Shown: in pieces, positions 50,253 to 52,112 of the stretch | Layout of the letters: the number at the start of each line of letters is the position of its first letter | Position numbering within the stretch: position 1 is the stretch's first letter | NCBI GenBank assembly: GCA_016756855.1 | Contig: JAESPD010000024.1 | Coordinates: 1 to 52,112 of the forward strand | DNA: 52,112 nucleotides | Direction of reading: 5' to 3' | Source of the DNA: a gamma proteobacterium endosymbiont of Lamellibrachia anaximandri | GTDB taxonomy: Bacteria > Pseudomonadota > Gammaproteobacteria > Chromatiales > Chromatiaceae | The notes under the pieces: model-generated | Seen by the model: only the letters and a program-made list of their open reading frames with translations | Told to the model about the DNA's origin: nothing | Databases searched by the model: none | Translations under genes and position numbers: made by a program

Positions 50253-50960
50253 TCAATCTTCGGCGATACGCTGCAGATTGGGGATGTCGAGCAGGAAATG
50301 GTTGCTGCTGGTTTCTACCAACAGACTCTGCCGTTTGAATTCCGCAATGGTACGGCTGGCGGTCTCAGTGGTAATGCCGAGCATCGCGCCCATGTCTTCA
50401 CGGGCGAAGAGTTGGCATTCGCTGGTTTCCGCATCACTGACCAGGCGCAGCAGCAATCTTGCCACACGCTGCTTGGCGGATCCGGTTGAGAGTTCAGTGA
50501 GCCAGGCGTCGGCTTCGTTAAGAGCCCGTTGCCAGCGGTTGAGCAGTTCCCGGTGAAGTTTTGGGTTCTCTTTGCTCAGCTTTTCCACGACTTTGACCGG
50601 CAGGCTGCAAGCCTCAGTCGGTTGCAGGACGACGGCATCGTGCTTGTAGTTTTCTCCGAGCAGGCACTCCAGCCCGGTGACATCCGTGGCGCGGATCAGG
50701 CGCACGATGCGCTGGCTGCCGTCAGGCAGGTACTGTACCAGTTTGAGTATGCCGGAACGGATAGTGTACATACGATCGCCGACGTCGCCGGCGCGATAGA
50801 GAGTGGATCCTACCGGAAGGGTGTATTGATCGATAGGGTCGTGTATCTGTTCAAAATTGTCTTCGTCCAGCCCTGAAAAAAGCACCGATTCCCTGAGCGC
50901 ACAGGTTTTGCAGTCTGCAATACCATCCCAGGCCTCTTTGAATGTGACATTTTTTACCAT
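50253..50960 (-). CDS. Fnr/Crp-family transcriptional regulator with incomplete N-terminal cysteine cluster
   Basis: The protein has 235 residues from ATG 50960, which is preceded by GGAAAAG; a frame to 51149 exists but lacks family similarity. The N-terminus has DCKTCALRE with Cys17 and Cys20, but the third Fnr cysteine (expected near 26) is Val. Cys99 and Cys118 lie in the sensor beta-barrel (25-130), the latter in TEACSLPV at the position of Fnr Cys122. A C-terminal winged helix has REDMGAMLGITTETASRTIAEFKRQ. The ligand set for a 4Fe-4S cluster is therefore incomplete, so oxygen sensing may be altered or absent. It is divergent from the receiver gene at 51194, with a 233-bp shared upstream region. 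Confidence 0.88.
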   Translation of the reverse strand: MVKNVTFKEAWDGIADCKTCALRESVLFSGLDEDNFEQIHDPIDQYTLPVGSTLYRAGDVGDRMYTIRSGILKLVQYLPDGSQRIVRLIRATDVTGLECLLGENYKHDAVVLQPTEACSLPVKVVEKLSKENPKLHRELLNRWQRALNEADAWLTELSTGSAKQRVARLLLRLVSDAETSECQLFAREDMGAMLGITTETASRTIAEFKRQSLLVETSSNHFLLDIPNLQRIAED

Positions 50961-51193
50961 GTTGGCTTTTCCGACGGTATGTAAGTTGGCTGGTAAGCCC
51001 TGTCGCAGATCAAACGCCTGCTTTTTTCCGAGTGTGGGGTCAGGTTGCACGATAGCAGATATCAGGGTGAGAAAAAGCCTGAATTTATTTCCCGATTTCA
51101 TCTGAGATGGTGCAAACCGTCCTTTCAGGCAGTTTCTTGATGCTACCATAGCTGCCTTATTGCGTGCTCATGCCTGATGGCAATGGAGGAGAT

Positions 51194-52078
51194 ATGGCTG
51201 CAGGGCAAGGTGATCATAAATTCTGGATTCTCGGAGTGGATGATGAACCACAGAACCTGGAGATTCTCGAGGAGATTCTGGGAGATCAGTTTGACTTGAC
51301 GCTTGTGAGCAGTGGCCGTGCCTGTCTGGACGAGGCAAATACCGCTCCGCCTGACTTGATTCTGCTTGACGTCAATATGCAGGGGATGGACGGTCTGGAG
51401 GTCTGTCGTCGTTTAAAGGGAGAACCCAATACCTCGGATATACCGGTAATCTTCGTCTCCGCCTACTCCAAACTTGAAGAGCGGTTGGCGGGCTATCGGG
51501 CCGGAGGTGATGATTACGTCACGAAACCTTTCGATGATGAAGAACTCCTGATCAAGGTCAAGCTTGCGCTTGCCACCAAACGCCAACTGGATTCGCTTCA
51601 GCGCTCCTCAACTGATGCCCTGGATGTGGCGCAAACGGCCCTGTCTGCCAGTGGTGAAGCTGAAGCACTCCTCCATTTTTTAGGCGCTGCCTACCCGTTG
51701 AACAGTCGAGCGGGTCTCGGCAAGAGCATGCTTGATATGTTCGAGTGTTACGGACTGAGAGTTGTGTTGAGAATAGAGGGTGAAGAAGGTGATCTCTACC
51801 TCTCCCATGAAGGCGATGTCGGTCCATTGGAGCAGGAAGTGCTGGAGATGGGGCCTGATGATGGCCGTTTCATCGATTTTGGACGCCGCACACTGGCCAA
51901 ATACGGCGGTGTTTCCGTGTTGATCAGGAATATGCCGGTAGAAGACACGAACAGGCATGCCCGCTGGAAAAAAAACCTGGAAATAATGTTGCAGATCACT
52001 AGTGTCCCAACGTTAAATCGAATAAATTCAATTGGTTATCCATGGCGCATTCTTCACTTTTGCAATCGGATTTCATAA
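51194..52078 (+). CDS. Receiver-domain signalling protein, 3' end disrupted by an insertion sequence
   Basis: A strong ribosome-binding site (GGAGGAG) precedes ATG 51194; the frame also extends to GTG 51164. The receiver domain (about 9-125) is intact, with VDDEPQN, LILLDVNMQGMDG, VSAYSKL and VTKPFDDEELL. The second half (about 140-265) resembles the C-terminal domain of receiver proteins of unknown output. From about residue 268 (position 51998) the frame changes character and ends at 52078 in IS-derived sequence. The native C-terminus is thus lost; the protein may still be made with a 27-residue foreign tail. It is divergent from the Fnr-like regulator. Confidence 0.75.
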   Translation: MAAGQGDHKFWILGVDDEPQNLEILEEILGDQFDLTLVSSGRACLDEANTAPPDLILLDVNMQGMDGLEVCRRLKGEPNTSDIPVIFVSAYSKLEERLAGYRAGGDDYVTKPFDDEELLIKVKLALATKRQLDSLQRSSTDALDVAQTALSASGEAEALLHFLGAAYPLNSRAGLGKSMLDMFECYGLRVVLRIEGEEGDLYLSHEGDVGPLEQEVLEMGPDDGRFIDFGRRTLAKYGGVSVLIRNMPVEDTNRHARWKKNLEIMLQITSVPTLNRINSIGYPWRILHFCNRIS

Positions 52079-52112
52079 GCAACTGATCCAATGGGGTTTT
52101 CTCGAAAAGAGT
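51995..52112 (-). mobile_element. Right-hand insertion sequence, one end only
   Basis: The boundary is placed near 51995-52003 by the loss of receiver-protein character and by the transposase stop at 51999. The inverted-repeat boundary was not identified with certainty. The IS continues beyond the window. Confidence 0.55.
51999..52112 (-). CDS. Transposase C-terminus, probably IS4 family (partial at window edge)
   Basis: On the minus strand, the frame entering at 52112 runs 37 codons and stops at TAG 51999-52001. It contains TLFEKTPLDQLL and ends NQLNLFDLTLGH. The LTLFEKTP-type segment and NQLxLFD-type end remind me of the C-termini of IS4-family transposases. Only the last 37 residues are in the window, so the family is uncertain. 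The frame is coherent, unlike the overlapping plus-strand tail of the receiver gene. Confidence 0.6.
   Translation of the reverse strand, partial: TLFEKTPLDQLLMKSDCKSEECAMDNQLNLFDLTLGH

Overview
The window looks like the chromosome of a sulfur-oxidising gammaproteobacterium of the Chromatiales / Sedimenticola / thiotrophic-symbiont type. The case rests on two different sulfide:quinone oxidoreductases (a type VI SqrF-like and a type I SqrA-like enzyme, each with its diagnostic cysteines), a rhodanese-tusA-dsrE2 sulfur-relay cluster, siroheme synthase beside a NarX/NarL pair, and a gammaproteobacterial dapA-bamC order. No rRNA, tRNA, CRISPR array or prophage was recognised.

Both ends of the window lie in insertion sequences. 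An IS66-type end with the start of tnpA occupies 1-247, and the C-terminus of another transposase (probably IS4-like) occupies 51999-52112. The second IS cuts the 3' end of a response-regulator gene. The window may therefore be a contig broken at repeats.

Layout: 0.3-2.5 kb holds envelope and unknown genes (membrane protein, histidine-phosphatase-like lipoprotein, OmpA-type protein). 2.5-3.6 kb is nearly gene-free, with three strong palindromes and a small gene remnant. At 3.6-5.1 kb is an unusual fusion of a helix-turn-helix-like region, a 2Fe-2S ferredoxin and a reductase-like module. 5.1-9.6 kb is a minus-strand run of radical SAM protein, NAD-dependent epimerase and patatin/beta-barrel protein. 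9.8-13.4 kb is a coupled VOC protein and RND pump. 13.7-18.2 kb is a minus-strand run of S24-like protein, RND adaptor, HMA-fold protein without CxxC, SqrF and diguanylate cyclase.

18.5-21.4 kb holds an Atm1-type ABC exporter and the CCA-adding enzyme. 21.6-25.5 kb holds narX/narL-like genes and cysG. 25.6-26.9 kb is rhd-tusA-dsrE2, preceded by a promoter whose -10 box sits inside a perfect palindrome. 27.2-32.4 kb holds a FadL-type porin, a LysR regulator, a PerM-type permease, a DUF2892 protein and a Crp-family regulator. 32.4-38.0 kb carries a large signalling protein in which HPt, first receiver, GGDEF and EAL modules are all degenerate around one intact receiver, divergent from a BarA-like hybrid kinase. 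38.1-46.5 kb is mostly housekeeping (phoH-like, bcp, gcvR-like, dapA, bamC, MBL-fold hydrolase, ispG) with sqrA inside. 46.7-52.1 kb is envelope and accessory genes plus an Fnr-like regulator.

Functionally, the two SQRs would feed electrons from sulfide into the quinone pool, and Rhd-TusA-DsrE2 would carry sulfane sulfur in the cytoplasm. CysG supplies siroheme for sulfite or nitrite reductases that lie outside the window. REP-like palindromes related to GATCAAGCG-CAGCGGATC recur at four or more places, and two longer inverted-repeat elements lie in intergenic gaps.
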